Assembly (NCBI GenBank): GCA_964304625.1
Contig: OZ199838.1
Coordinates: forward strand, 5,456,001-5,520,000
Length of the DNA stretch: 64,000 nucleotides
From: Kudoa neothunni
Taxonomy: Eukaryota; Cnidaria
Direction of reading: 5' to 3'
Shown here: piece by piece, positions 47,998 through 59,518 of the stretch
Layout: the number at the start of each line of letters is the position of its first letter
Numbering within the stretch: position 1 is the first letter of the stretch
The notes under the pieces: model-generated
Told to the model about the DNA's origin: nothing
Database searches by the model: none
Seen by the model: the letters and a program-made list of their open reading frames with translations, nothing else
Position numbers and translations under genes: made by a program

Positions 47998-48985
47998 ATG
48001 TTGTATCTTGTTGGTGCTGGTCTTGGTTCGATTGAAGATTTGACGCTTAAAGGCTGTGAAGCCATTAAAAAGTGCGACCATGTGTATTTGGAAAGCTATA
48101 CATCGATAATGTCAGCTGGGATTGATGAATACGTAATTGATTCATTAAGAAGATTTCAGTTAGTGTTCTTGTAGAGTGGGTACTTTGGAAAAGAGATTAA
48201 ATTGGCTGACAGAGAACTTATCGAAGAAAAAGCCCGTATATAACTTATTGATGGATGAGGATGAACTTAATTTATCATTGTCTAGAAACACTTATCGATC
48301 AAGCTCAATCGTCAAATGTTGCAGTTATTGTGATTGGGGATCCACTCAGCGCTACCACTCACTCAGATCTTCTTCAACGCTGTGTCCAAAATGGAATATG
48401 TTACTCAATTGTACATAACACCAGTATAATGGTAGCGGTTGCTGAGTGTGGTTTACAGTTGTACAAATTCGGTGAAACAGTTTCTATTGTTGCTTGGAAT
48501 GAGACCTGGAAACCTGACAGTTTCTATGACAAAATTTACGATAACTATATCCAACACCTGCACACATTATGTTTGTTGGATATAAAATTGAATGAGAGAA
48601 ATATTGAAAAGATGATGAATCGAATTAAAGAATACGATCCTCCTTTCTTTTTGACTGCTCAAAGGGCCTGTGAAATTCTTTTGGAAATATCATCAAATCG
48701 ATCCATGTTGAAGGATGATGCTTCAGAGGCTGATTCATCTGTTAGAAAACGTGTGTTTTATTAACGTTGCTATTGTATTAATGGTTTTTAGTGTTACCTT
48801 CGAATTTACAATGTTTGGTGATGTGTAGAATTGGTTGGCCTGATCAATGTATGTATCAAAGCACCATTGAAGAGTTGGCTGTGAACACCACCCTCAATGA
48901 TATTTGCCCTCAAACTCTTATCATACCTTCGAGTCCTGCTCAGTATGAGAGCGAATTTGTGAATACCTTTTGCAAACGTTTATAA
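47998..48985 (+). CDS. DPH5: Diphthine synthase (DPH5), complete
   Basis: DPH5 is the S-adenosylmethionine-dependent methyltransferase that builds diphthine on a histidine of elongation factor 2. Exons are 47998-48132, 48175-48235, 48286-48750 and 48792-48985, with introns of 42, 50 and 41 bases. The total of 855 bases encodes 284 aa, against about 285 in human. The start MLYLVGAGLGSIEDLTLKG is the conserved N terminus with the glycine-rich cofactor loop. Other landmarks are YLESYTSIM, VIVIGDPLSATTHSDLLQ, CYSIVHNTSIMVAVAECGLQ, LYKFGETVSIVAWNETWKP and HLHTLCLLDIKLNERNIE. The ATG at 47998 is preferred because homology begins exactly there. The C-terminal exon is less conserved. The upstream neighbour is the transposon nest, leaving about 200 bases for promoter sequence. 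Confidence 0.95.
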
Positions 48986-49139
48986 TATATCAAAATTTGA
49001 TGTAGTGTATTAGAACTATTCACTTATTATGTTAGTTGCATATTGTTTGCTCTATTTGGAATTCATTCCTCCATCATTTTGTTATTATTGTAAAAACTAG
49101 CATAAATTTGGATAGATAAATAAGGTTTTATGATGCCAG

Positions 49140-49442
49140 ATGGATGGTACTTCTCTCTGTCTATTTAACTCTGAGTCTACTTCCAGCGTCAGGCGTTCCT
49201 GTTCCCCAAAGGAACTGTGGTTAGAGTATTCACTAATTACTATTATGCATCATTCATCAGCAATTACAATTGTGTCCAATCGGGAGGGTCGGATTAAACG
49301 ATTGGATTGTTGGGATATAACAGTTTGTAAACAACGAGATTACACGCTACAAACAACCAACGTCATTGAACCTAAAGGGACAGAACAGTGGTGCTTAACC
49401 TTTTTTGCTTTCAGAACCCTAATGTATTCGATGAACTTATAA
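49140..49442 (+). CDS. Unrecognised 100-codon ORF
   Basis: An ATG-initiated frame of 100 codons starting MDGTSLCLFNSESTSSVRRS, located 155 bases after DPH5. Base composition is less AT-rich than the flanks. It shows no signal peptide, membrane segment or known motif. It may be a real small gene, a 3' exon of something larger, or part of an RNA. Confidence is low. Confidence 0.3.
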   Translation: MDGTSLCLFNSESTSSVRRSCSPKELWLEYSLITIMHHSSAITIVSNREGRIKRLDCWDITVCKQRDYTLQTTNVIEPKGTEQWCLTFFAFRTLMYSMNL

Positions 49443-49485
49443 CGGACCTCACCCTGTTCTAGTGCATAATCCAATCATACATATA

Positions 49486-49650
49486 AATAATTCAATCCTT
49501 TCATTCCCATTATTTATTATTCACGTTAGAGGGAAGATTAAAAAAGATTTTAAATTATTAATTAACAAAGTAAAATTCAACTTTTTATATAATATTAATA
49601 TAAAAAATTCTCGATGCAAAATATAAATTTGGGAACGAAAGATTTAACTT
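49486..49650. repeat. Short piggyBac-like MITE (decayed)
   Basis: The left, near 49493, reads TTCAATCCTTTCATTCCCAT and the right, near 49630, reads TGGGAACGAAAGATTTAA. These mirror the CCCTTTCGCTCCCAAT and GGGGACGAAAGGG ends of the family 3 piggyBac, with mutated TTAA sites. Confidence 0.4.
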
Positions 49651-50755
49651 GGATTAATTATTTAATATCCCCAATTTTATTGATGTATTTATTATTTAAA
49701 TTAAAAATATAGTGGTTTTGTTTTTAAATATATATTAAAAGTATTTAATCACCAAGACAAGAATTATTTTTGGAAATAAAACAAAATATTAACAATTGTG
49801 AAATCTTTCCCAGTAATTATTTTATGAATTATTAAAATTCTAACCAGGTATAGAGAATGTCCTATAATGTTTTAAATAAAAAATTCAAAGTAATTTGTTG
49901 AATTATTACATACACATGTGTAAATTTTTAAAAGTAAAATCCATAAAAAATTTCTAAATGAAAAAAGGTCTTATAATGATCGAAATATTTTTGCCATATA
50001 AAATCTCTAATTTGTTAATTATTGAGTTAACTAAAATAAAGGATTAACAAGGGGGGGGGGGATGATTATATAATATAATGCGGGGTTAATGCAAAAAACC
50101 AATTTTTCGTACAAATAATAGACATTAAAAATATTGGATGAGATTTTGGCAGTTGCTTATTATCAATAAGTTCATAGAATTCTGACAGAGTATTCGAAAG
50201 AGCAACAAGCATATAAACGATTTCGTGACTTTTTTTATGGAAATCTAGTTTCGCAATAATAAGATGTTGTAAAAGTAGTAATTATTATAATTTCATAATC
50301 TGCAACATTAAGAAATGTTTTTTGGAACTTTTTAATTTTTATCAAGAAGCCTACTTACTAACTTTATTTGATTATATTTCTTTACAGAATAAATTATAAC
50401 CCAAGGGAATTTTGTAACAAATATAAAATGTTCATAAGAAATAATAAGGAAAGGATATATTTTAAATTTCAATAATTACGCTAATGTTAAACACTACTTA
50501 ATTATAATGAATGTATGCTGTTAATATCGCATTCGGATTTCAATGAAACACTAACGGACCTCAGGTAAAGAATCGTTGGGATAATAATCACCACGAGATG
50601 ACATTTTTAGAGGGCTAAGTTTTCAACTCCTCACATGATGATATGCAAAAATTAGTTATATGAGGCTCGCTATGGCATTTGAAACGTTTATGGCGCCTCA
50701 AATCAAACTCGGTAGGACTCTATAGCCGAATAATCAGTGATCCAAGGGTTTTATC
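49651..50755. other. AT-rich intergenic
   Basis: Nothing recognised except a run of G near 50051-50060, unusual in this AT-rich context. Confidence 0.4.
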
Positions 50756-51375
50756 TTATAAACCAGCGGTTCTCAAAGTCGGCTCCATGAAACAAGGGCA
50801 GAAGTTCCTCAAAGCTACAGTGAAAATCAACATTTAATCATAACATAAGAAATCAATACCGATCTTATTTTACGATTTTAGTGAATTTTCACTGCTGGCT
50901 AAAGTTGACAACATTGGTGATAGCTGGCTTTATTCGTTTAGTTACATACCAACGCACCTGCAGGAAGATGCGTTGTTTTGCTGTTAACATCAATATTACT
51001 TCTATTCAACAAGTTATTTTGGTTATTTTCAAAGTGCTACAATTGGTCGATGGTTGAAAAGAAGAAATAAAACATCATCTAAAGGAGATACAGAAATCGG
51101 CCAACTTACAAATGAACAATCTACAAGCATTAGTTCCAAAACACGGAATATTTTCCGATATACAATGTTATTGATTATGTTCGTTATTACATGTATTTGT
51201 TTTTCCAATTTCGACAAATGTGTTACTAATGAAATATTTTTTTTATAATAAGTATTGGCCCATTAAGGTTTGTTGAAATAACCTTAACGGGTTAAACTAG
51301 ATGTGGTTTCCATTATATCACAGACAATGTCTACGGGATCCTTTGCAAAAACGTTTAAGAACCACTGTTATAAAC
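50756..51375. mobile_element. Non-autonomous hAT element with perfect 8-base duplication
   Basis: TTATAAAC occurs at 50756-50763 and 51368-51375. The 604-base element between them begins CAGCGGTTCTCAAAGTCGGC and ends, complemented, CAGTGGTTCTTAAACGTTTT. Eight-base duplications and CAGnGGTTCTyAAA ends are diagnostic of hAT. A short frame inside (KRRNKTSSKGDTEIGQ near 51058) resembles the region after a hAT BED finger, so it is probably a deletion derivative of an autonomous copy. Confidence 0.92.
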
Positions 51376-51599
51376 AACAAAAGTCAAATAAACAACGATA
51401 GCGTCGTATTTATATCCAGAATCAACGCAAAAACACACAATAAGAAGAAATCGAAACACATATGACATCAGGTATAAAAAATAAGAAATTATAAAAATTA
51501 TAAAATTTTATTCCAGGGGATCAGAGTTGGATAATATGGCACATCAGTATCGTCAGTTTGAGCTAAGGCCTTGGAGCCATCAAGTAGTGGCCTAAGGAT

Positions 51600-52941
51600 T
51601 TATTGAACGTTGGTGAGAGGTTTTAAGCCGAGAGTTTGTACATCGTGATATCTATTGTTGTAAACTTTGGTGTAAACAAAAAACAACACCGAAAAGATTA
51701 TCATCACACCAGAATTGACAAAATAGAGAATAGGTAGAAACATGTTTTTGAATCCGACGGCACTTTGGGGAGCAATAATGATAACTTTACGTCCTCCAAA
51801 ACTATCAACATTATAATCTATAATATAATGTTACGTCAATTAGAGATTGATTGAATGAATGAATGTGTATGGCATACTATAGTTCACAGTAACGATTATG
51901 GTATTCTCTTGAAGATCGAATGTCTCATGAGGCCATTTACCAAGATATTTGAGAGCATTTGGAAATGGAAATGTGGTCATCCATACTATAAAATTGTAAT
52001 TGCGTAAGCCATTATTTTCAATATGGTTGGGATCAAGTTTGGATATGGGTCGAAGCCAAAATTCAGGTTTATCATAATTGGAAAACGGTTTCCCAGCGAA
52101 TCCGTCAACTAAATCAATCTCATTGGATCAACCTAAAATTACACAACAAACCTGGATTAACAAATCGAGCATTGTGATAATATGGTGTTCTACGGAGTTC
52201 TATTGTTTTTGAATTTACTTTGAATTCGATAGTATCTATTCAACCAATTACAACATCTAAAACTAAAACACCTACCATTGAACAAACTTCGAGCTATGAG
52301 GCCACATGGGAATACATTTTTCTTTTTTTGATTGGCTTTAGTACATGAAGCTCGGTTGTCATCCATTTTCCCTAACAGTTGTCTGCTATCGAACGAATCA
52401 GCGTACTCCCTCACATTCTAGACATCCAATTAAATACTGCCCAACCCGCTAGATAGTAACAACCTGATAATAATTTTTTAGTCGATAATACACATGTGGC
52501 TGTGAGATAATAAATTTTGGGCTAGGTGCGCTCAATTGAAATTCACAAATGCATGGGTTATCAGCAGAATTAGGAGCATGAGCAAGCTTATTGCATTGTA
52601 TTCCACTGGATATGTCCACACAATCGGTGTAGTCGTGCTCAAGTATACCCATCTAATGACAAACCGATTTTAGTTATAATTCCGCAACGAACACAATTAA
52701 TATAAACCATAAAAAATACCTTTGGTTGTAGATAGTAAATTGTTAAACCGCATGAAAAAAACAACCCACCTAATATTAAAAAGCATATTGCTGCAAAATA
52801 TGTTGTAAATTGTGGTTGGTAGAATTTGAAGAGATTGGATGGTAGCGTAGAATCTATACGACGAATACATATACATCAAATAAAAAGACAAAATCCATAA
52901 AACTTACAACTGTCGTCAGATACTGCACCATCAGAATCCAT
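51600..52941 (-). CDS. CDC50/TMEM30 family protein, copy 1, complete
   Basis: CDC50 proteins are obligate partners of P4-ATPase lipid flippases, needed for ER exit and activity. The start MDSDGAVSDDSYSTLPSNLF leads into a first membrane segment (FAAICFLILGGLFFSCGLTI). The large extracytosolic domain follows: HDYTDC, CICEFQLSAPSP, YYRLKNYYQNVREYADSFDS (a strong family signature) and NVFPCGLIARSLFN. Later come LDPNHIENNGLRNYNFIVWM and VNYNYNVDSFGGRK. The second membrane segment is FVNSGVMIIFSVLFFVYTKV, and the end is PLTNVQ. Cysteines expected to form the ectodomain disulfides are present. Introns are about 40-72 bases. The intron inside the NYN codon run (phase 1) is shared with copy 2 at 63.8 kb. 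Confidence 0.92.
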
Positions 52942-53952
52942 ATAGAAGCGGTGGAGATCGAACGATCAGTACCAAATGTACTAAATAGTATTCAAATAAA
53001 TTATTGCGTACGCATTGATATTGTGACAATTAATTGTGGACTCACTTAAAGCCGATCGGTGAGAAAATGCACTATTTTAAACACCTTTTAAAAATAATAA
53101 AATTTTATGGAAAAAAAGAAACTTTTTTACAATAATTTCATTATTAATACCTAGGGGATTGATAATTGAAGCTGTTGGTTAATCCTTAATTAAGTTCTGT
53201 TAATATACTTAACTGTAAAGCAGATAACATTATGAGTGCAACCCGAATTGTATTGGAGTGTCGTGAGATATTTCTATTCAATCTTTAATGATGTCGGCCG
53301 ACTATTATGGCAAATTTAGAATAGAAGTTTGGCGCCATCCTTGAAAATACCGACTCTTACCGCAAGCTATTCATGTCTTTTATAAATAATATTACTTATT
53401 TGCCGATCCTATGTTATCAAAATTCAGAGTCTTGGGGTAAGCCTGTTTACATGTATACGTAAATGTGAATTCAACAAATAAAATGTTGAAGGAACTTTGA
53501 TTTTTTTAATTAAATAAATTATTATTGTTATCATTCAAATAGATAATTTTTCTTGTTATATGGAACAATTAACAAATTTATGTTTCGTTTTGTGTATTGG
53601 TTGGCGGTTATTAACTGTTGAGTGTAAAATCATAGTTTAATTCCTATTGCACAATATTCATGTGCGTGTGAAAAACCCAAAGTATTATTGACATAATATT
53701 TACAGTTAGTCAATGCTGAGACAAATATTCGACTTTAATCGTATTCTAAAGTACTATGTTCCAAAATCTCAATTCGTTGAAAGATAAATATGTATGAAAT
53801 GGGTTCTACACTCGGTAGAGGCTATTCGCACGGTAAAATTTAATCCTAAATGGCATGTACGCTTGCGCACTGGGAATTTTTAATCTTAGAAACTTCTACT
53901 TACATGCTGTTTATAGATTTGATTTTTTAGAACCTCCTGTATTTAATTACCA
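52942..53952. other. Upstream flank of CDC50 copy 1
   Basis: Probable promoter region, then AT-rich sequence. No defined element is recognised. Confidence 0.4.
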
Positions 53953-55870
53953 GCACTAGTGTCCAGCTTTGCCTGGTACTGCGTGATGCAAAATTTTAAC
54001 TTTTAATTTTATTTTTGAATGGAGAAATTCTACGATAAAGTTAATTTAATTGACACGCTAAACCCTATAAATTTTATGTCTCCATTCTTATTTATGAATT
54101 TACCAACTTGACATTATTTTTTCAGTGTGGTGATTTGGATATACCAAACTATGCACGCACTTCCCATTCAAATATAAATAGAGATATTGAGAGAAATTAA
54201 TGAGTATTTTTAAGTTTATTTTACAAATTATTGACCAAAAATATAATGACCTTAATTTTACGAGCAATGCGATTAACAATTTAAGTTCGCTTATTTACTA
54301 AACAAATTATTAAGTAACATAGATAGGATTTTCAGTTCTTTTCAAAATTTTGCGATAAAAATTTATCCTCTAGTTATAAAACTTATTATTAGTCTACAAA
54401 TGATAAGAAAAATAAAATCGACCTAAGGTGCGTCAACAATAAACATATTAATTGATACTCATTTTTTTGCGATTTTATAAAGATGTTCATGAGGTTTTAA
54501 TAATCTGTGAGTGGTAACTTACGTATTCACTATTTTAACATAATTTCCCGATTTTTAAATAAATAAAACCTTTCGTTTTAACAAAAATACTTACTGGTTC
54601 AAAAATATACGAATTTAAGTGTCAAAATACGATTAACTCTAAAATGTAAAGATGTTTTTGGTTTGAAAAATTACAGTAATGCTTAAATATCGACTGGTTT
54701 TCTCGAAGGAGTGCACCCTTTTAAAAATAAACGTATTGTTTGATTGCCCAAGAAAATTTTCTTTGTATTGAACTATTCTGAGATTAACAAAAACTTTGTG
54801 AAAATATCGGCCAGATCGAATAGACCAATAATTTCTTATTAACTTACATGACACGTATTAAGAGTGGACTGTATTTTGTGCAAACGTAGTCGTGAATATA
54901 AATTCTTAAACTAAGGATAGAATGAGGTGTCGCATATTTTCTTGCAGCTTTTATATCATAATGAATTAGTTTTAGCGAAAAGGAAATTACGTATTGATTT
55001 GAATATTAACCTTAAGGTATGGCTGAGGATACGGAATAATTAGGTTACTAAGAACTTGAACATTATAAAAAAAATTATATCTTCAAATATAGAAACTTAT
55101 CGAATTAGTTATGCCAGTTGTTTTACAAGTAAGTTTAGGAATACCAAAAAATGATTAAAAACTTATCGAAAAGACGAATATAATTTCAATCTCAATCGAT
55201 ATATTTGATAAAAAGAAATGTTCACATCTCAAGAATTCCAATAGAGCATAATTTTCATTTAAAAAGTTATCACAAAAATTTAATTATTTGAAAACACTAC
55301 ACACATATTACATCGTTTTTAGAATGTTTGTAGAACTACCAAATTATTCCAACGAGGCAACAACTTGTAATCTCAAATTATGTGTTTTATTACAAATTAT
55401 CATAAGTCTTTCGCTTAACTATATCCATAACGTTTGAAAAGAGAAAACACACCCAAAATAACTTTTTTATGCTTCAAATATTAAGGGAAATGCAACAACT
55501 TTTGTAAATGTGACGTTAATAATTTTATTTGTCTTAAAATTACTCCGAACAGGCATATGTAAAATTTTTAGAACATTGTATACCATAATTAAATGACTCT
55601 TTTTCTATATAGTGAATAAAAGTTCATCTTAATTGGCTACTACTCCGAAGCAAGCCAACATCAACATTATGCAGGTATTTTTAATCTGCTTATTGATATA
55701 CGCAAACAGAAAATCTCTTACTTCCGATACCGATATATATTATGCAAGCAATTATAAATAAATTAGCGATTTTTATTAATAGTATCATCTTTTTAAATGT
55801 ATACTAAAAGTCGTATTTAAAGAAAGTTTATCCATTGCGCCTACGTACTTCTGCAAACTGACACACATCA
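53953..55870 (+). repeat. Dispersed repeat family, copy B part 1
   Basis: Starts near ACTAGTGTCCAGCTTTGCCT and aligns by eye along its length with 17872-19760 in direct orientation. Shared landmarks include AGAGATATTGAGAGAAATTA and AGAATGAGGTGTCGCATATT. Differences are scattered substitutions and small indels, so the copies are not recent. Confidence 0.7.
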
Positions 55871-55917
55871 GGGTGGTATATTGTCCGACGTCGGACAAAA
55901 TTAATCCGCAAACATTG

Positions 55918-56950
55918 TTAACCCTCTAATGTACTTAAAATGGATTTATCTCCGTTGGATTTTGGAGTAAAAAAATACCCCAGGTTTTTTTTATTTCGTA
56001 CACAAGAAATAAATATAGTTTTTTGAAATTACACGGAAGAGAATAAATATATTGTCAGAACCAGTTGAAAATAAATCAATTAATTCTATAATAATCCTTA
56101 TAATCATACGATATCTATCTACGTTAAAAATCGTTGTATCATTTTGTAGATAATGGGGGCTTTTTTACTGTGCGTCATACCAAAAATCTTCTTTAATAAA
56201 TAAGATAATATAACTAATCAGTTAACCTTCCGAGTTCCTGAAATCGATTATACACTTGTCGTTTTTTGGATCACATTGACCCAAGGTTTTGGTTGCATCT
56301 TTAAATAAATCCAAATTATGTATTCGCCCGTAAAATTAAATAAAAATTGATCGACAAATACTTGTCGTATTTTCACCAACTTTTATATTACGTATAAACA
56401 AAATTGTTAAAATTCGAGTAAATATGTTGGCGCGATCGGTGTTTTTATCGTCTTGAACTTTAATTGTAACGAATTAATAGGATAACCCAATTTTTGATAT
56501 GTAAAAACGGTTAAAATAGTTTGTACTTAAAATATTGATAAATAAAGTTCACCCGTAACGTGAGAAACAAATTAGTTCCCTATGGTGGTTAACCATTTTA
56601 CGCGGTTTGACGAAGACGTGACCAATATGAATTTTGTTGGCATCAACCTTTGAATATAATTTAGTCCACAAAAATTATTCATACCTCAAAAAATTCAAAT
56701 CCTCATCATTCTCATCATATTTACAGCGGGAAATATCTGTCATATCACTACAGCTGCTATCCAGGTAATTCATTTTCGGAATGCAGGTGATGCATGCGAG
56801 TTCAATGAACTAAATTACGTGATTAGATAAGAATTAAGTAAGGCATATTTTAGAATTTTCCCATCAAAATGTTCTCAATATGGTGAAAATTTCGGAAAAA
56901 ATTGGGGTATTTTTTACCCCAAAATCCATCGGAAGATGGAAATTGTATAA
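55918..56950 (-). mobile_element. Internally deleted piggyBac element
   Basis: TTAA at 55918-55921 is followed by CCCTCTAATGTACTT and GGATTTTGGAGTAAAAAAAT, then ACCCC. The inverted counterpart near 56890-56940 is GGGGTATTTTTTACCCCAAA, then ATCCATCGGAAGATGG. The right TTAA tip appears lost. A minus-strand piece at 56773-56690 (MNYLDSSCSDMTDIS, then KYDENDEDLNFL) is the acidic N terminus of a piggyBac transposase, and the core is deleted. Confidence 0.6.
56222..56295 (+). repeat. Second piggyBac-type left end
   Basis: TTAACCTTCCGAGTTCCTGA is followed by GGATCACATTGACCC. It resembles the CCTTCCGAGTAAC internal motif and palindrome layout of the family 1 element. It lies inside the preceding element and may be a nested fragment. 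Confidence 0.4.
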
Positions 56951-56974
56951 TTCCGCTAATATATTATGTACTAG

Positions 56975-57685
56975 CGCAAAAACCCCGCTTCGACTGAGCT
57001 TCCTTGCCCGGCCACGCAGATTAAAGCTTTGAGTAGGCCAAGGTCATTTTAAGTTCAAAATAAATTCAGAGTATTTAGATAAATAGTACAAAGATTACCC
57101 AATTAACGGACGATTTATTTAACAAATTGGACGTGTGAACCTTATTTAATATTTTTAACAACGAATAAACACTACTGAGCGTTTAAAATTTCCTCTTTAG
57201 AGCACCTAAAAATCGATTTTCTCCTTGTTGTTTGTGTTTGCAGTAATCTCTATATCGTACCCTATCAATATGACTAATCTTGTTAAACATCAACAAATGA
57301 ATTTCATATTAAAGCTTGACTACATAACCTACTGTTACCTTCCTTATTTGAATTAATTCAATTACTAAATTACTTTTTAATAATTTTAAAATAAACACTG
57401 TGATACATATAAAATTAACTTTTTATAACTTTAACGAAATGACCTATATGCTAGCATAAATCCTGAAATCATACCACTCATATCACGTAAAAATGTTTTT
57501 AGTCATTTTGCAGGATGCAAACCTTTTATAATTTTTTATATATTTTTCTGTGTTATAATAAAATTTTATCTTTCTATATGTGTGCTCAAATGGAGCGATA
57601 TGTCCCTCTATAAAGAATGAAAAATGCGTACACACTGACACACACACGGATTACCGGTTTGCTTTATATAGTAGATTTATCTTGA
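56975..57685 (+). repeat. Dispersed repeat family, copy D (short)
   Basis: Opens ACTAGCGCAAAAACCCCGCT, followed by TCGACTGAGC. It ends with GCGTACACACTGACACACAC, then CGGATTACCGG and TTTATATAGTAGAT. Same opening and tail as copy C, in the opposite orientation, in only 0.7 kb. Confidence 0.5.
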
Positions 57686-57687
57686 TT

Positions 57688-58195
57688 ATTAACTCTTACT
57701 CCTACTTCTCTTGAATACAGAAAATAATTCATTTGTTACGCAACACTTCCTTAAGATATAATGATTCATTAAGAAAGTTTTCTGCATGTTTATATTTAAA
57801 ATCGTCCAAACCTTTATGATTAAAATAAAAAATAATTTTGATTGTAATTAAATTTGATGTGTGAATTGCATTTATTATTTTTTTTAATTTTTGTTGACAG
57901 AAATCATTGGTATTATAATCACGTCGTCTAAATGGTTTGTTTCTACAAATTAAAGTCAAGGATCGATTAGATTAATCGCATTCAATCTTTACATGATTGC
58001 TATAAGAAAATTTTATTTTATTAATATACTTTTGAATATAAATGCAAACATAGTGATAAATATGAGAGACTAAATTGCAAGAGCTCATATTTAAATTTTG
58101 CTTTGTTCGCATGCGTCATGACGGGTCGTGGGCACCTCGAACCCAATTCCCATTTTAATGCCCACGACCCGTCGCCTACTGTATATAGTGGATTT
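57688..58195 (+). repeat. Dispersed repeat family, copy B part 2
   Basis: Aligns with 20465-21085 without the SINE-like insertion. It ends CCCACGACCCGTCGCCTACT followed by GTATATAGTGG. Confidence 0.65.
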
Positions 58196-58273
58196 ATGGC
58201 CCTAAGAGGAAAGTGGTAGGCCAGAAATAATGAAATATAGTCAAAATTAGTGTCACCTGAATATTATTTACCC

Positions 58274-58291
58274 GTGTCAATAGCCATTTCC
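58274..58291 (+). repeat. Orphan MULE end
   Basis: GTGTCAATAGCCATTTCC matches 16 of 18 bases of the right terminal repeat of the MULE at 46245 (GTGTCAATAGCCACTGCC). No second end was found nearby. Confidence 0.45.
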
Positions 58292-58681
58292 TTTAAGTTA
58301 TTCGTTTTAATAATTCATGCATGTAGTTAAAAATGAAGTAGTTCAGCCTAAAAAGAACATGTAAAAAACTATGGAGAGTAAACACATTTCAAAATGTTTC
58401 GTTTCAATTGAGACTAATATTTTGGACTCTTTTCATCATTAATTGAGATGTGCAGTCGTAACAAGAACGTGTATAATTTTTAAATTATCACGAAGCATAG
58501 TGGAACTCTGAATGCTTAAATTATGAAAGACATTGTTATTGGCGATATCTAATGCTAACCTATCATTATAGACGTTTGTTTATCAATTTCAAAAATTTTT
58601 AATTTTGGTTAATATTTAAATAAATTAAAATTTGACTATAACACATCCATTAGGTTAAATTTTCTGAATATTAATGAACGA

Positions 58682-58993
58682 ATGGTCGTACATAAAGGTG
58701 AAACCTCATATAAGTATACAGTAGGTAATCGATTTTGCACAATCCCCTCGGACCATGAAAAAAGTGTGCAAAATCGATCACCGTGTGTGGTTATTTTATC
58801 CGAACACGAAAGAAGTGCTGTAACACAGTCACTTGAAATTAAAGAAATTGAGCAGACTAAAAAACGAAGTTTTATTAATTCAATAATCCAATATCACATT
58901 TTTGGGCATTTTTATCGGAAAAATAGTTTTCATTCCATCCGAAATTATTTCACATTTCTACTTCAACTATCTTGGATTAACGATTTCCATTAA
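58682..58993 (+). CDS. Doubtful 103-codon ORF containing a hairpin
   Basis: An ATG-initiated frame (MVVHKGETSYKYTVGNRFC...). It contains 14-base perfect inverted arms, ATCGATTTTGCACA at 58728-58741 and the complement at 58765-58778. No family is recognised. The sequence could equally be a transposon fragment or structured non-coding DNA. Confidence 0.2.
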   Translation: MVVHKGETSYKYTVGNRFCTIPSDHEKSVQNRSPCVVILSEHERSAVTQSLEIKEIEQTKKRSFINSIIQYHIFGHFYRKNSFHSIRNYFTFLLQLSWINDFH

Positions 58994-59518
58994 AGAGTAT
59001 TATCCTCTGTTCGGATTAAGAAAAGGATAAAAAAATAGAATATGATCATCACTAGATAATTTTATTCGAATGCGGAAATTTCTCCGCACGTTGATAAAAT
59101 GATGTCATAACTTGGAAGTATCTGAATCAATTGTATATTTAAACAATATTCTCACATATAATTAAATATTGTATAAGCTTTTACAAAGAATTATTATTTT
59201 TCCAATTTTTTTTGGCTACGCTGCTTGATTTGAATTGCCTCATTGTGCACGCGTGGAACAATGTTTACCTTCCGGGGATTTTCATGTCTGGAATAATAAA
59301 ATCCAAGTCACTTTTCCCGAATACTTTCTGAATGTAACCCGTAGCTATGACCAATGTAGAATAACTCTTTTTAAAATGTTACATCCGTTCCAACCTCATT
59401 ATCAGTCTATTACTCACTACCTGGCTTCTCATCCATTTTCTTATATTGTGACGATAAATTCCAGATTTTTGTGCAACTTTTTCTCGCAGTAAAAAATGAC
59501 CAAATAAAATGTTATTTC

